DNA of 64,000 nucleotides, taken from NCBI RefSeq assembly GCF_003034845.1, contig NZ_PZKC01000001.1:62001-126000 (forward strand), given 5' to 3'. Made by a program: the position numbers and the translations under genes. Positions 10,454 through 19,575 of this stretch are shown in pieces. The notes beneath the pieces are model-generated. The model saw nothing but the letters and a program-made list of their open reading frames with translations, had not been told where the DNA came from and did not search any database. This DNA is from Pseudothauera lacus. Lineage in GTDB: Bacteria; Pseudomonadota; Gammaproteobacteria; Burkholderiales; Rhodocyclaceae. Position 1 is the first letter of the stretch. Every line of letters starts with the position of its first letter.

Positions 10454-11556
10454 ACCTTCCCGCCATACACCTGCCGCTCGGCCCGGTGATGCTCGACGTC
10501 GCCGGCACCACGCTCAGCGACGAGGAGCGCGAGCGCCTGCAGGACCCGCTGGTCGGCGGGGTGATCCTGTTTGCACGCAACTTCAGTGACTCCGAGCAGC
10601 TCTCCGCGCTCACCGCGGAGATCCGCGCGCTGCGCAATCCGCCCCTGCTGATCGCGGTGGATCACGAAGGCGGGCGGGTGCAGCGCTTCCGCAACGCCGG
10701 CTTCACCCGGCTGCCCTCGATGCGTGCGCTCGGCGCACTGTGGGAGAAGGACCATCTGGCCGCACTGGATGCAGCGCGCGACACCGGCTACGTGCTGGCC
10801 GCCGAGCTGCTTGCGCATGGGGTGGACCTGAGCTTCACCCCGGTGCTCGACCTGGACTACGGCTGCAGCCGGGCGATCGGCAACCGCGCCTTCCATCGTG
10901 ACCCTGCAACCACCGCCGCGCTCGCCCAGGCCCTGGTCGCCGGCATGGCGGAAGCGGGCATGAAGAGCGTGGGCAAGCATTTCCCCGGGCATGGTTACGT
11001 GGAGGCCGACTCCCATGTCGACGTGCCGGTCGATGCGCGCAGCTTCGACGACATCTGGGCGCAGGACATCGCCCCCTACCGCCACCGCCTGGGCCGCCAG
11101 CTTGGTGGGGTGATGCCGGCGCACGTCATCTATCCGGCGGCCGATCCGAATCCCGCGGGCTTCTCGCGTTTCTGGCTGCAGGATGTGCTGCGCGGCCGGG
11201 TCGGCTTCTGCGGGGCGATCTTCAGCGACGACCTCAACATGGAAGGCGCGCTGGTCGCCGGCGACATCGTCGGCCGTGCCCGCGCCGCGCATGAGGCGGG
11301 CTGCGACATGGTGCTGGTGTGCAACCGTCCTGATCTGGCCGCTGAACTGCTCGACCGCTGGGTGCCGGCACCTGACCCCGAAGGCCTGCGCCGCATCGCC
11401 GCGCTGCGCGGTCAGGCGCGCCACGCCGACCCTTTCGCGCTGGAACTCGCGCCGCGCTATGCGCAGGCGCGCGAGGTTGTGCGCACGCTGGCCGAGCACG
11501 ACGCCACCGCGCCGATGATGGCCGCCGGCACCAGCGGCGACGCCACGCCGGCCTGA
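10450..11556 (+). CDS. nagZ: beta-N-acetylhexosaminidase NagZ
   Basis: Family 3 glycoside hydrolase that removes N-acetylglucosamine from muropeptides in cytoplasmic peptidoglycan recycling. 368 residues. The loop KHFPGHGYVEADSHVDVP contains the catalytic Asp/His pair. DHEGGRVQRFR and FSDDLNMEGA (nucleophile region) are also present. No signal peptide, in line with cytoplasmic action. Coupled to acpS; 4 bases separate it from uvrC. Confidence 0.96.
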   Translation: MNLPAIHLPLGPVMLDVAGTTLSDEERERLQDPLVGGVILFARNFSDSEQLSALTAEIRALRNPPLLIAVDHEGGRVQRFRNAGFTRLPSMRALGALWEKDHLAALDAARDTGYVLAAELLAHGVDLSFTPVLDLDYGCSRAIGNRAFHRDPATTAALAQALVAGMAEAGMKSVGKHFPGHGYVEADSHVDVPVDARSFDDIWAQDIAPYRHRLGRQLGGVMPAHVIYPAADPNPAGFSRFWLQDVLRGRVGFCGAIFSDDLNMEGALVAGDIVGRARAAHEAGCDMVLVCNRPDLAAELLDRWVPAPDPEGLRRIAALRGQARHADPFALELAPRYAQAREVVRTLAEHDATAPMMAAGTSGDATPA

Positions 11557-11560
11557 GACC

Positions 11561-13378
11561 ATGGGCGGCACCGCAGCACCGGCCTTCGACGCGCGCACTT
11601 TTCTCAGGACGGTGCCGGAGGAGCCCGGCGTCTATCGCATGATCGGCGCCGAGGAGCGCGTGCTTTACGTCGGCAAGGCCAAGAACCTCAAACGCCGAGT
11701 TTCCAGCTACTTCCAGAAGACCCTCTCCAGCCCGCGCATCGCCATGATGGTGGCGCAGATCGAGCGCGTCGACGTCACCCCGACGCGCTCCGAGGCCGAG
11801 GCCCTGCTGCTCGAGAACAACCTCATCAAGAGCCTGGCGCCGCGCTACAACATCCTCTTCCGCGACGACAAGTCCTACCCCTACATCGAGCTCTCCGCCG
11901 ACGACTTTCCGCGCCTGGCCTACCACCGCGGCGCCTTCGCCAGGGGCGCGCGCTACTTCGGCCCCTTTCCCAACGCCTGGGCGGTGCGCGAGAGCATCCA
12001 CCTGCTGCAGAAGACCTTTCAGCTGCGCACCTGCGAGAACTCGGTGTTCCAGAACCGCTCGCGGCCCTGCCTGCTGCACCAGATCAAGCGCTGCACCGCG
12101 CCCTGCGTCGGTGCCATCGGACACGACGCCTACGCCGCCGATGTGAAGCTCGCCGCGCGTTTCCTCGACGGACGCGCCAGCGAGGTCATCGACGACCTCA
12201 GCGCGCGCATGCACGACGCAGCCGAACGCCTCGCCTTCGAGGAGGCCGCCGCCTGCCGCGATCAGGTGCGCGTGCTGCAGGCCGTGCTGCACCGCCAGTT
12301 CGTGGACAGCCGCAAGGACGAGGACGTGGATATCCTCGCCGCGGCGGAAGAGGGCGGGGTGGCCTGCGTGAACATCGCCATGGTGCGCGGCGGCCGCCAC
12401 CTTGGCGACCGCCCGCAGTTCCCCAGCAATGCCGCCGGCTGCGCGGCCGACGATGCGCTGCTGGCTTTCGTCGAACAGCACTACGCGGTGCATCCGATGC
12501 CCGCCCGCCTGCTGGTGGCGAACCCTTCCGCCGCGCTGCGCGAGCTCCTCGGCGAACTGTCCGACACCCCCTGCGCGCTCGCCGCACCGCGCTTTGCCGC
12601 GGAGAAGGCCTGGCTGGAAATGGCGCACAAGAACGCACAGCTCGCCATCCAGACGCGCGCGCGCGACACCGGACGCAGCGAGCAGCGCCTGGAAGCGTTG
12701 CGCGAGGCGCTCGAGCTGCCTGAGCCGCCACGCCGCATCGAATGCTTCGACATCAGCCACACCATGGGTGAGGCCACCGTGGCGTCCTGCGTGGTGTGCG
12801 TGGATGGGGCGATGAAGAATGCCGAGTACCGCCGCTACAACATCGCCGGCATCACCGGCGGCGACGACTTCGCCGCCATGCGCCAGGTGCTGGAGCGGCG
12901 CTACGGCAAGGTGGCGGCGGGGGAGGGCCTGTGCCCCGACCTGATCCTGATCGACGGCGGCAAGGGTCAGGTGAGTGCGGCGCGCGCCATCCTTGCCGAA
13001 GTCGGCCTGGAGTCGGTGGCCATGGTCGGCGTGGCCAAGGGCGAAGGGCGCAAGCCCGGGCTGGAGTCGCTGATCTTTCCCGACGGGCGCGAGGCCCTGC
13101 ACCTGGAGCCGTCGGCCGCGGCCCTGCACCTGATCCAGGAAATCCGCGACGAGGCCCACCGCTTCGCCATCACCGGCCACCGCGCACGCCGTGCCAAGGC
13201 GCGCATCGGTTCGCGGCTGGAAGATATTCCCGGGGTCGGGCCGAGCCGGCGGCGCAACCTGCTCGCCACCTTTGGTGGCATCGATGGGGTGCGTAACGCC
13301 ACCGTCGAGGACCTGTGCCGGGTCGAAGGCATCAGCGCCGCACTGGCGCAGCGCATCCACGACCAGTTGCGCGGCTGA
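11561..13378 (+). CDS. uvrC: excinuclease ABC subunit C
   Basis: Makes both incisions in nucleotide excision repair together with UvrAB. 605 residues. The N-terminal GIY-YIG domain shows GVYRMI and LYVGKAKNLKRRVSSYF. A UVR helix pair follows near FEEAAACRDQVRVLQAVL. The C-terminal RNase H-like nuclease shows ECFDISHTMGEATVASCVV, LILIDGGKGQ and FAITGHRARRAKAR, and the end carries tandem helix-hairpin-helix DNA-binding motifs (DIPGVGPSRRRNLLATFGG). It closes the co-directional run; the next gene is convergent. Confidence 0.97.
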   Translation: MGGTAAPAFDARTFLRTVPEEPGVYRMIGAEERVLYVGKAKNLKRRVSSYFQKTLSSPRIAMMVAQIERVDVTPTRSEAEALLLENNLIKSLAPRYNILFRDDKSYPYIELSADDFPRLAYHRGAFARGARYFGPFPNAWAVRESIHLLQKTFQLRTCENSVFQNRSRPCLLHQIKRCTAPCVGAIGHDAYAADVKLAARFLDGRASEVIDDLSARMHDAAERLAFEEAAACRDQVRVLQAVLHRQFVDSRKDEDVDILAAAEEGGVACVNIAMVRGGRHLGDRPQFPSNAAGCAADDALLAFVEQHYAVHPMPARLLVANPSAALRELLGELSDTPCALAAPRFAAEKAWLEMAHKNAQLAIQTRARDTGRSEQRLEALREALELPEPPRRIECFDISHTMGEATVASCVVCVDGAMKNAEYRRYNIAGITGGDDFAAMRQVLERRYGKVAAGEGLCPDLILIDGGKGQVSAARAILAEVGLESVAMVGVAKGEGRKPGLESLIFPDGREALHLEPSAAALHLIQEIRDEAHRFAITGHRARRAKARIGSRLEDIPGVGPSRRRNLLATFGGIDGVRNATVEDLCRVEGISAALAQRIHDQLRG

Positions 13379-13396
13379 AGCGCGCGGCGGGCGGCC

Positions 13397-15058
13397 TTAC
13401 TGCGGCAGGCGGCCGAGGTTGCCGATGGTGGCCTTGAGACGGTCGATCTCGGCTGCGCTCCAGCCTGTGGGGGCGCTCACCGCCAGCCAGGCGTCGATGT
13501 AATGCTCGGTGGCGTAAACGTGGCCGTAGCCTGCCGGCGCCTTGTCGCCGGCGGCGATGTCAACCGCCAGCTGCAGCATGGTCACCACCGGAAACCAGCG
13601 CAGCGCAGGGGAGACGTCCGGGCCACGGGGGCCGGACAGCCATTCCGGTTCGCGCAGGAAGGCCAGCGGGTCGAAAAAGCTCACCGGATCGCTGGCGTAC
13701 TGCAGGTAGACGATGCGCAGCGGCCCCCAGGGGGCATCGAAGTCTTCCAGCGTGCCGTCCTGGTTGGCGAAACGCACCAGTGCGCCGTCGCGGAAACGCG
13801 GCAGCCAGGCCGGCGATCCCGGATTGCGGTTGGCGGTGAGCCACTGCCAGTTGGTGCTGCGGAAGGGCGGGCCGCTCCACAGTGCGCCGTGCAGGGGGTT
13901 GCCGACGATCTCCCAGGCTTCGGCGGAACGCTGCGAGTTCAGCGCGCCGAGGCTCAGTCCGTGCAGGTAGAGGCGTGGTCGCTGCGCTGCCGGCAGGCCC
14001 TGCCAGTGCCCGTAGACGCGCTGGAAGAGGGCACGCGCCGTGTCGGCGCCGTAGTCCGGCTGGGCGAGCAGCGACAGCCAGCTGGGCAGATAGGAGTACT
14101 GCACGGCAACGCTGGCGACGTCGCCGCGGTGCAGGTATTCGAGGCTGGTGATTGCCCCGGGGTCGATCCAGCCAGTGCCGGTGGGCGTAACGATGACCAG
14201 CACCGCGCGCTCGAAGCCGCCGCTGCGCAACAGCTCCTGGAATGCCAGCTCGACACGTCCGGCGATGCTGTCGGCCGAATTGAGCCCGGCATAGACCCGC
14301 AGCGGCTGTTGCACCGGGGCGTCGCCAAAACGTGCGAGCTCGTCGGCCGACGGTGCCCGCGCGACGAAGCGGCGCCCCTGGCGGCCGAGATCCTTCCAGG
14401 CGATCAGTGAGGCCGGGCTGCCGGTGACGAGGGCGTCCTGCGGCGGCTCGACTTCGTCCTCGATCAGTGCATCGAGCTGTGCGAAGGAGGTGTCGAAGGC
14501 GTTCATCACGAAGCGTGCGAAGACGCCGTCGATCACCGACCAGAACAGCAGGAGGGCGGTCAGCAGGCCAGCCATCGCGGAGATCCGTCGCGGTACCAGG
14601 CGGTTCATCCAGCGCGACACCAGGCGTGCGCACAGCCCGAACAGGCGCGCCAGGGCCAGCAGTACGGCGAATACCGCGCTGGCGATGAGGCCGACCGACA
14701 GAGGGCGGCTGCTTTCAACCGGCGGCATCTGCATCAGCGTACGCACCGAATCCTGCCAGGCCGAGGCCTGCAGCAGGAAAGCCACCGCCACGCCAAGGCA
14801 GAACAGGCCGAGCAAGCCTTTCAGGACCCAGCGCGAACGCCCGTGTACCACCGGCAGTTCGAGGTAATGCCACAGCCAGCGTCCGAACACGCCGATGCCG
14901 TAACCGGCTGCCAGCGCCACGCCGGAGAGCAGGCCCTGCATCACGAATGGACGCGGCACCAGGCTGGGCGTGAGCGAGACGGCGAAGAACAGTGTGCCGA
15001 GGATCAGGCCGATCGGCGACAGGGAGCGCAGCAGGCGCTCGGCGCAGGCTTGCAGCAT
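13397..15058 (-). CDS. membrane alpha/beta-hydrolase of the PF10081 type
   Basis: About 553 residues from ATG 15058 (an earlier in-frame ATG at 15130 would add 24 residues). The N-terminal third has several hydrophobic segments (SPIGLILGTLFFAVSLTPSL, then VALAAGYGIGVFG, LLGLFCLGVAVAFLLQA, SAVFAVLLALARLFGL, MAGLLTALLLFWSVI). The C-terminal half is a globular catalytic domain with LYLHGLSLGALNSQRS, a GxSxG nucleophile elbow, and later NQDGTLEDFDAPWGPLRIVY. This two-part design fits the Abhydrolase_9 family, best known from actinobacteria. The substrate is unknown. Convergent with uvrC and divergent from pgsA. Confidence 0.78.
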   Translation of the reverse strand: MLQACAERLLRSLSPIGLILGTLFFAVSLTPSLVPRPFVMQGLLSGVALAAGYGIGVFGRWLWHYLELPVVHGRSRWVLKGLLGLFCLGVAVAFLLQASAWQDSVRTLMQMPPVESSRPLSVGLIASAVFAVLLALARLFGLCARLVSRWMNRLVPRRISAMAGLLTALLLFWSVIDGVFARFVMNAFDTSFAQLDALIEDEVEPPQDALVTGSPASLIAWKDLGRQGRRFVARAPSADELARFGDAPVQQPLRVYAGLNSADSIAGRVELAFQELLRSGGFERAVLVIVTPTGTGWIDPGAITSLEYLHRGDVASVAVQYSYLPSWLSLLAQPDYGADTARALFQRVYGHWQGLPAAQRPRLYLHGLSLGALNSQRSAEAWEIVGNPLHGALWSGPPFRSTNWQWLTANRNPGSPAWLPRFRDGALVRFANQDGTLEDFDAPWGPLRIVYLQYASDPVSFFDPLAFLREPEWLSGPRGPDVSPALRWFPVVTMLQLAVDIAAGDKAPAGYGHVYATEHYIDAWLAVSAPTGWSAAEIDRLKATIGNLGRLPQ

Positions 15059-15161
15059 CGCGGCGGTTGCGGCGGCAGTGGGGCCGCCAAGGGTGGCAAA
15101 GCCTGCAGTATACGGTGGCCCCGGGTGCATGCGCGCGCGCTGAAAGCGGGCGGGGAGCAGC

Positions 15162-15167
15162 TATACT
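15162..15167 (+). promoter_or_regulatory. -10 candidate for pgsA
   Basis: TATACT stands 41 bases before the pgsA ATG. The -35 at the proper distance is poor (GCTGAA). Confidence 0.35.
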
Positions 15168-15207
15168 ACGCCTTGCCAGAACACTTCCGGCCGACGAGGG
15201 CCGCGCG

Positions 15208-15777
15208 ATGCCGCTGAACATTCCCAATACGCTGACCTGGGCGCGGATCGCCCTCATCCCGATCTTCGTCGGCGTGTTCTATCTCCCCGATGGTGTGCTT
15301 TCCGGCACGCACAAGAACCTGGTGTCCACCGCGATCTTCATCGTTGCCGCGGTCACCGACTGGTTCGATGGCTATCTTGCGCGCAGCCTTGGCCAGACCT
15401 CGGCTTTCGGGGCCTTCCTCGATCCGGTCGCCGACAAGCTGATGGTGGCCGCGGCGCTGATCCTGCTGGTCCAGCTCGGGCGTACCGATGCCATCTTCGC
15501 GGTGATCATCATCGGGCGCGAGATCACCATCTCCGCACTGCGTGAATGGATGGCGCAGGTCGGCAAATCGGCCAGTGTGGCGGTGGCCTATGTCGGCAAG
15601 CTGAAGACCGCGGCGCAGATGGTTGCCATCCCGATGCTGCTCTTCAACGCCCCCTTCCTCGGTATGGACATGCGGGTGCTCGGCGAATGGCTGATCTACG
15701 TTGCCGCCGGTCTCACGCTGTGGTCGATGGGCTACTATCTGCACCGCGCGATGCCCTTGCTGCGCGAGCATCGTTGA
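15208..15777 (+). CDS. pgsA: CDP-diacylglycerol-glycerol-3-phosphate 3-phosphatidyltransferase
   Basis: Integral membrane enzyme that makes phosphatidylglycerol phosphate, the committed step to phosphatidylglycerol and cardiolipin. 189 residues from ATG 15208. The CDP-alcohol phosphatase/transferase motif DG-x2-AR-x8-G-x3-D-x3-D is complete: it begins DGYLARSLGQ and ends GAFLDPVAD. The start MPLNIPNTLTWARI is family-typical. Hydrophobic segments cover most of the length. In many proteobacteria uvrC-pgsA-tRNA is a conserved order; here a hydrolase gene on the other strand is interposed. Confidence 0.96.
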   Translation: MPLNIPNTLTWARIALIPIFVGVFYLPDGVLSGTHKNLVSTAIFIVAAVTDWFDGYLARSLGQTSAFGAFLDPVADKLMVAAALILLVQLGRTDAIFAVIIIGREITISALREWMAQVGKSASVAVAYVGKLKTAAQMVAIPMLLFNAPFLGMDMRVLGEWLIYVAAGLTLWSMGYYLHRAMPLLREHR

Positions 15778-15802
15778 AGGATGGCAGCAATGCAGCTCGT
15801 GG

Positions 15803-15830
15803 TTGACAAGATCGAAGTGGCGTCTATAAT
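15803..15830 (+). promoter_or_regulatory. strong sigma-70 promoter of the tRNA-Gly/tRNA-Cys unit
   Basis: Consensus TTGACA at 15803-15808 and consensus TATAAT at 15825-15830, with a 16-base spacer. The tRNA-Gly gene begins 14 bases downstream, so the start site is only a few bases before the mature tRNA. Confidence 0.85.
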
Positions 15831-15843
15831 GGCGATCTTTCCA

Positions 15844-15919
15844 GCGGGAATAGCTCAGTTGGTAGAGCGCAACCTTGCCAAGGTTGAGGTCGCGAGTTCG
15901 AGACTCGTTTCCCGCTCCA
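15844..15919 (+). tRNA. tRNA-Gly (anticodon GCC)
   Basis: Acceptor stem GCGGGAA pairs with TTCCCGC, followed by discriminator T and an encoded CCA. The D arm is GCTC/GAGC. The anticodon arm is CAACC-TTGCCAA-GGTTG with anticodon GCC. The T arm is GCGAG-TTCGAGA-CTCGT. All arms pair (one G-T in the T arm). Confidence 0.97.
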
Positions 15920-15992
15920 GTTTTCAGGATGTGGCGGCTGCCGCATCCGGCAAGACCCGATGGAGGCAGTCGGGCCAGCCGTAAAGCACAAC

Positions 15993-16066
15993 GGCGCGAT
16001 GGCAGAGTGGTTATGCAGCGGCCTGCAAAGCCGTGTACCCCGGTTCGATTCCGAGTCGCGCCTCCA
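15993..16066 (+). tRNA. tRNA-Cys (anticodon GCA)
   Basis: Acceptor stem GGCGCGA pairs with TCGCGCC, then T and an encoded CCA. The anticodon arm is GCGGC-CTGCAAA-GCCGT with anticodon GCA. The T arm CCCGG-TTCGATT-CCGAG has one apparent C-A mismatch. Same promoter as tRNA-Gly; a terminator follows 17 bases downstream. Confidence 0.95.
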
Positions 16067-16083
16067 GTAAAAACAAAGACTTG

Positions 16084-16106
16084 AACCCGCTTCGGCGGGT
16101 TTTTTG
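16084..16106 (+). terminator. rho-independent terminator after tRNA-Cys
   Basis: Stem AACCCGC / GCGGGTT with a TTCG tetraloop, followed by a run of T. It ends the tRNA unit before the convergent GGDEF-EAL gene. Confidence 0.92.
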
Positions 16107-16159
16107 TTTTCTGCGGCAGGGGTTTCGTGGCCCCGTTCCCGCCTTGCCGGCGAAGCGCC

Positions 16160-19100
16160 TCAGTCCGTTGTGCCGGCTGGCTGCGCGCCGCATGCCTGCA
16201 GCCAGGCGAGGAAGTCCGCCGCCGGCAGCGCCGGGGCAAACAGGAAGCCCTGCACGATCTGGCAGTCGCGCGCCTTCAGCCACTCAAGCTGGGCGGCGTT
16301 CTCGACGCCTTCGGCGACGACCTCAAGGCCAAGATCGCGGGCCAGCGAGAGGGTGGCGGAGGCCACGGCGACGTCTTCGGCGTCGCCCGGCAGGTCGCGC
16401 ACGAAGGAGCGGTCGATCTTGAGGCGGCTGATCGGCAGGCGTTTGAGGTAGGCGAGGCTTGAGTAGCCGGTGCCGAAGTCGTCGAGGGCAAGGCCAAGGC
16501 CGAGTCCCCCCAGGCGCTGCAGACGCTCGTGCAGGGCGTCGGAGGGCTGCATCAGCGCGCTTTCGGTGATTTCCAGTTCGATCAGGCGCGGGTTGGCTCC
16601 GGTGCGCGCGAGAATGTCGGCGACGCGGTCGACGAAATCGGCACGGCGGAACTGCAGCGCGGAGATGTTGACCGCGATGGTCAGCAGCCGGCCGGCGCGT
16701 GCGCACAGGGCCTGCTGCCGGCAGGCCTGTTCGAGCACCCAGTCGCCAAGGGCGACGATGAGGCCGGAGTCTTCGGCGACGGGGATGAACTGTGCCGGCA
16801 TGATCATCCCCATCTCCGGGTGCTGCCAGCGCACCAGCGCCTCGCAACCGCACACCTGGCCGTCGGCAACGCGGATCTGCGGCTGGTAATGCAGGCTCAG
16901 TTCGTCCTGCTCGATGGCCCGGCGCAGGGCGTTCTCCAGCATCAGGCGTTCGAAGGCGCGTACGTTCATGTCGGCGACGAAGAACTGGAAGCCGTTGCGT
17001 CCGGCCTCCTTGGCGCCATACATGGCGGTGTCGGCGTGCTTGAGCAGGGTGTCGACGTCGCGTCCGTCGGCCGGACAGAGGGCGATGCCGATGCTTACCG
17101 TGGGGCTCAGTTCATGGCCCTCGACACTCACCGGTGCGGACAGCGCGGCGATCATCTTGCGTGCCACCACGGCGGCGTCCTCGGGGTGCTCGAGGCGCGG
17201 CAGCAGGGCGACGAACTCGTCGCCGCCGAGACGGGCGAGGATGTCGTCGTCGCGCAGGCAGGCGGCCAGACGGCCGGCGACGATGGCGAGCAGGCGGTCG
17301 CCAACTGGATGGCCGAGCGAATCGTTGATGGTCTTGAACTTGTCGAGATCGAGGAACAGCACTGCCGCGCTGTGCCCGTGGCGCTCGGCTCCCTGCACTG
17401 CGGCGCGGGCGTGGCTGAGCCACAGGCTGCGGTTGGGCAGGCCGGTGAGGGCGTCATAGTGGGCGAGGTACTGGATGTGGGCTTCGGCCTTGCGCGAGGC
17501 GGTGACGTCCTGCACCGTGCCGCGCAGGCGGTGGGGGCGGCCGTCGAGCCATTCGCTCTCGATCTGGAAGCGTGTGATCAGCCCCGGGTTGGCGGCACTG
17601 CGGCAGTCGAGCGCGCGCTCCTGGGGGCGGAAGAGGACTGCGTTGATGGCCTCGCGCAGCGCCTCGCGGTCATCCTCGTGGATGAAGGGATAGAGGTCGC
17701 GCAGTGCGCGGGTCGCTGCCCGGGGCAGGCCGAGCAGCTTCTGCAGTTCGTCCGAACAGTGCAGCGCGCTGCCGTCGGCGTTGCATTCCCAGCTTCCCAG
17801 GCGGGCGATGCGCTGGGCGCGGTTGAGTGCCTGGCCCTGTGCATCCAGGCGTTTGGTAAGGGTCGCAAGCTCGGCTGTGCGGCGCGCGACCAGTAGCGAG
17901 ATGCGCCGGGTGTGGCCGCTGGCGATGAGCAGGAAGCCGCCCAGCATGCCTACGGTGGCCAGTCCGAAGACGATCGTTGCCCATGCCGCCCAGCTGCGTT
18001 GGGCATGGGTGTAGGCACTGGTGGCACGCAGGCGGATTTCCCAGTTGCGTTCGGCAAATCGCAGGGCGGCGGTATGCGCGCCGTGGGGTGGCAGCCAGTC
18101 GCGACGCTCGCAGCCCTCCGGGCCGTAGAGGCGGCGGTTGGCCAGTGCCGCTTCGGTGTCGATCAGGCAGAGCTCGATTCCTTCGCTGTGAGTCGGACCG
18201 ATGATCGCGTCGAGGGTGTCGTCCATCCGGAAGACTGCCGAGACCACGCCCTTCAGAGGGCCTTGGCGGTCCGCCGCGCCGCCTTCGAAAACGGCCTGAT
18301 AGACCACTACGCCGCGCTGGCTGCCATCTTCCTGGACCAGGCGGAAGCCCTCGGTGACCACTGCCATGCCGGTGGCGCGGCTGCGCTCGATGGCGCTCGC
18401 CGTGGCCGGCAAGGACAGCGGGTTGAGGCCATACGCCGCGCGGTTGCGCGAGAAAGGTTCGACGAGGGTGATCGGCAGGTACTCCGCGGCCAGCGCAGCG
18501 GGAAAGGTGCGTCCGCTGGTGTCGCGGTCGAGGATGCGGTAATCGTCGCCGTGCTGCCCCCGCACGGCGCGCTCGAAACCCTGCCGCATCTCCTCCCGGA
18601 CGAGCGGACTCCAGCCGAAGTTCTGCGTGCCCGGGTAGCGTTGCAGCCATGGACTGACGAAGGCGCGGAACTTCTGCCGGTCGATGTCGGTGGCGACCGC
18701 CATGAAGTGCTGCACGGCGAGGGTCATGTCGATCTGGGCGTCGAGGCGTTTGCGGATCAGGCTGGAAAGATGTTCGCTGTCGCGGTCGAACTGGGCCTCG
18801 ATACGTTGCGCCTCCCAGTTGCGCACCTGCAACAGGGCGCTGGCTACCAGCAGGATGGCCAGCGCCATCGGCAGCCCGACGCCGAACTTGCGCTCACGCC
18901 AGTCCTCGCGCGGCTGACCAAGCAGGACGAACATCAGAGGCAGCGCGATGACGGCGCCAAGGGTGTCGCCCACCCACCAGTTCCACCAGTTGAACAGCCC
19001 ATCGCCCGGCGGCACGAAGCCCGCTTGCAACAGCACGGGAATGGCCATGCTGGCCGCGGGCAGGCAGCCGAGGGGGGCGACGATGGCGATCAGGCGCAGC

Positions 19101-19447
19101 ACCGACGCCGGGGTGTCGAGCGCATTGGGAAAGCCCACCAGACGCTGTGCCAGCCAGGCGCCCCAGAGTGCTTGCACTCCGGCAAAGAGTGCGATCGCCA
19201 GTGGCGCCCAGTGGCTGAAGGGCTGGTGGCCGGTTTGCCAGGCAGCGAAAGCCTGTACGGCTACCGAGCCGAGGACGACGGCCGGAAACACGCGGGGGCC
19301 GTAGATGATGGCGGCGCCGAGCGCGATGCCGGCCGGCGGAAAGATGGGTGCCGCGTAACCGGGCGGGACGGCGAAGTGCAGTGCCAGCCAGCCGGTCAGG
19401 GCGTAGGCCACGGCAATCAGTGCAAGGAGACGCAGGGTCGAGCTCAT
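16160..19447 (-). CDS. MASE1-CHASE-PAS-GGDEF-EAL protein (c-di-GMP turnover)
   Basis: About 1095 residues from ATG 19447. Domains in order: MASE1 membrane sensor (about 5-215, with LHFAVPPGYAAPIFPPAGIA), periplasmic CHASE domain (about 225-440), a further membrane segment (about 490-510), a PAS domain (about 545-655), GGDEF (about 655-815) and EAL (about 835-1085). The diguanylate cyclase signature LARLGGDEFVALLP (741-745) is exact. On the phosphodiesterase side CEALVRWQHP, NISALQF, ELEITES, DDFGTGYSSL and VVAEGVEN are intact. Both activities are therefore possible; which one dominates cannot be read. The signal sensed is unknown. It is divergent from ppiD, with 128 bases between starts. Confidence 0.93.
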   Translation of the reverse strand: MSSTLRLLALIAVAYALTGWLALHFAVPPGYAAPIFPPAGIALGAAIIYGPRVFPAVVLGSVAVQAFAAWQTGHQPFSHWAPLAIALFAGVQALWGAWLAQRLVGFPNALDTPASVLRLIAIVAPLGCLPAASMAIPVLLQAGFVPPGDGLFNWWNWWVGDTLGAVIALPLMFVLLGQPREDWRERKFGVGLPMALAILLVASALLQVRNWEAQRIEAQFDRDSEHLSSLIRKRLDAQIDMTLAVQHFMAVATDIDRQKFRAFVSPWLQRYPGTQNFGWSPLVREEMRQGFERAVRGQHGDDYRILDRDTSGRTFPAALAAEYLPITLVEPFSRNRAAYGLNPLSLPATASAIERSRATGMAVVTEGFRLVQEDGSQRGVVVYQAVFEGGAADRQGPLKGVVSAVFRMDDTLDAIIGPTHSEGIELCLIDTEAALANRRLYGPEGCERRDWLPPHGAHTAALRFAERNWEIRLRATSAYTHAQRSWAAWATIVFGLATVGMLGGFLLIASGHTRRISLLVARRTAELATLTKRLDAQGQALNRAQRIARLGSWECNADGSALHCSDELQKLLGLPRAATRALRDLYPFIHEDDREALREAINAVLFRPQERALDCRSAANPGLITRFQIESEWLDGRPHRLRGTVQDVTASRKAEAHIQYLAHYDALTGLPNRSLWLSHARAAVQGAERHGHSAAVLFLDLDKFKTINDSLGHPVGDRLLAIVAGRLAACLRDDDILARLGGDEFVALLPRLEHPEDAAVVARKMIAALSAPVSVEGHELSPTVSIGIALCPADGRDVDTLLKHADTAMYGAKEAGRNGFQFFVADMNVRAFERLMLENALRRAIEQDELSLHYQPQIRVADGQVCGCEALVRWQHPEMGMIMPAQFIPVAEDSGLIVALGDWVLEQACRQQALCARAGRLLTIAVNISALQFRRADFVDRVADILARTGANPRLIELEITESALMQPSDALHERLQRLGGLGLGLALDDFGTGYSSLAYLKRLPISRLKIDRSFVRDLPGDAEDVAVASATLSLARDLGLEVVAEGVENAAQLEWLKARDCQIVQGFLFAPALPAADFLAWLQACGAQPAGTTD

Positions 19448-19503
19448 CCAGTGTTCCGAAAGCGTTGCAGGCCGTGCTGCTGGCCTCGCATGCGCGGGGA
19501 TGC

Positions 19504-19514
19504 GATAATCCGCC
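19504..19514 (+). promoter_or_regulatory. -10 candidate upstream of ppiD
   Basis: GATAAT followed by CCGCC, 72 bases before the ppiD ATG and within the divergent space to the MASE1 gene. No convincing -35. Resembles the TAGAATCCGCC elements near lepA and ratA. Confidence 0.3.
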
Positions 19515-19575
19515 ACTTTATGCCGTGCGGCGTTTCCGGTCGCGGGCAACTTTCACGGTTTATACGGGAATCGAG

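Noticed and set aside
11234-13360. Reverse open frame (708 codons) across nagZ/uvrC
   Set aside because: Fully antisense to two well-supported genes, and its composition matches other antisense shadows here.
16529-17896. Forward open frame (455 codons) inside the MASE1-GGDEF-EAL gene
   Set aside because: Antisense to a gene with full domain structure; composition is repetitive Gly/Ala/Val/Glu without motifs.
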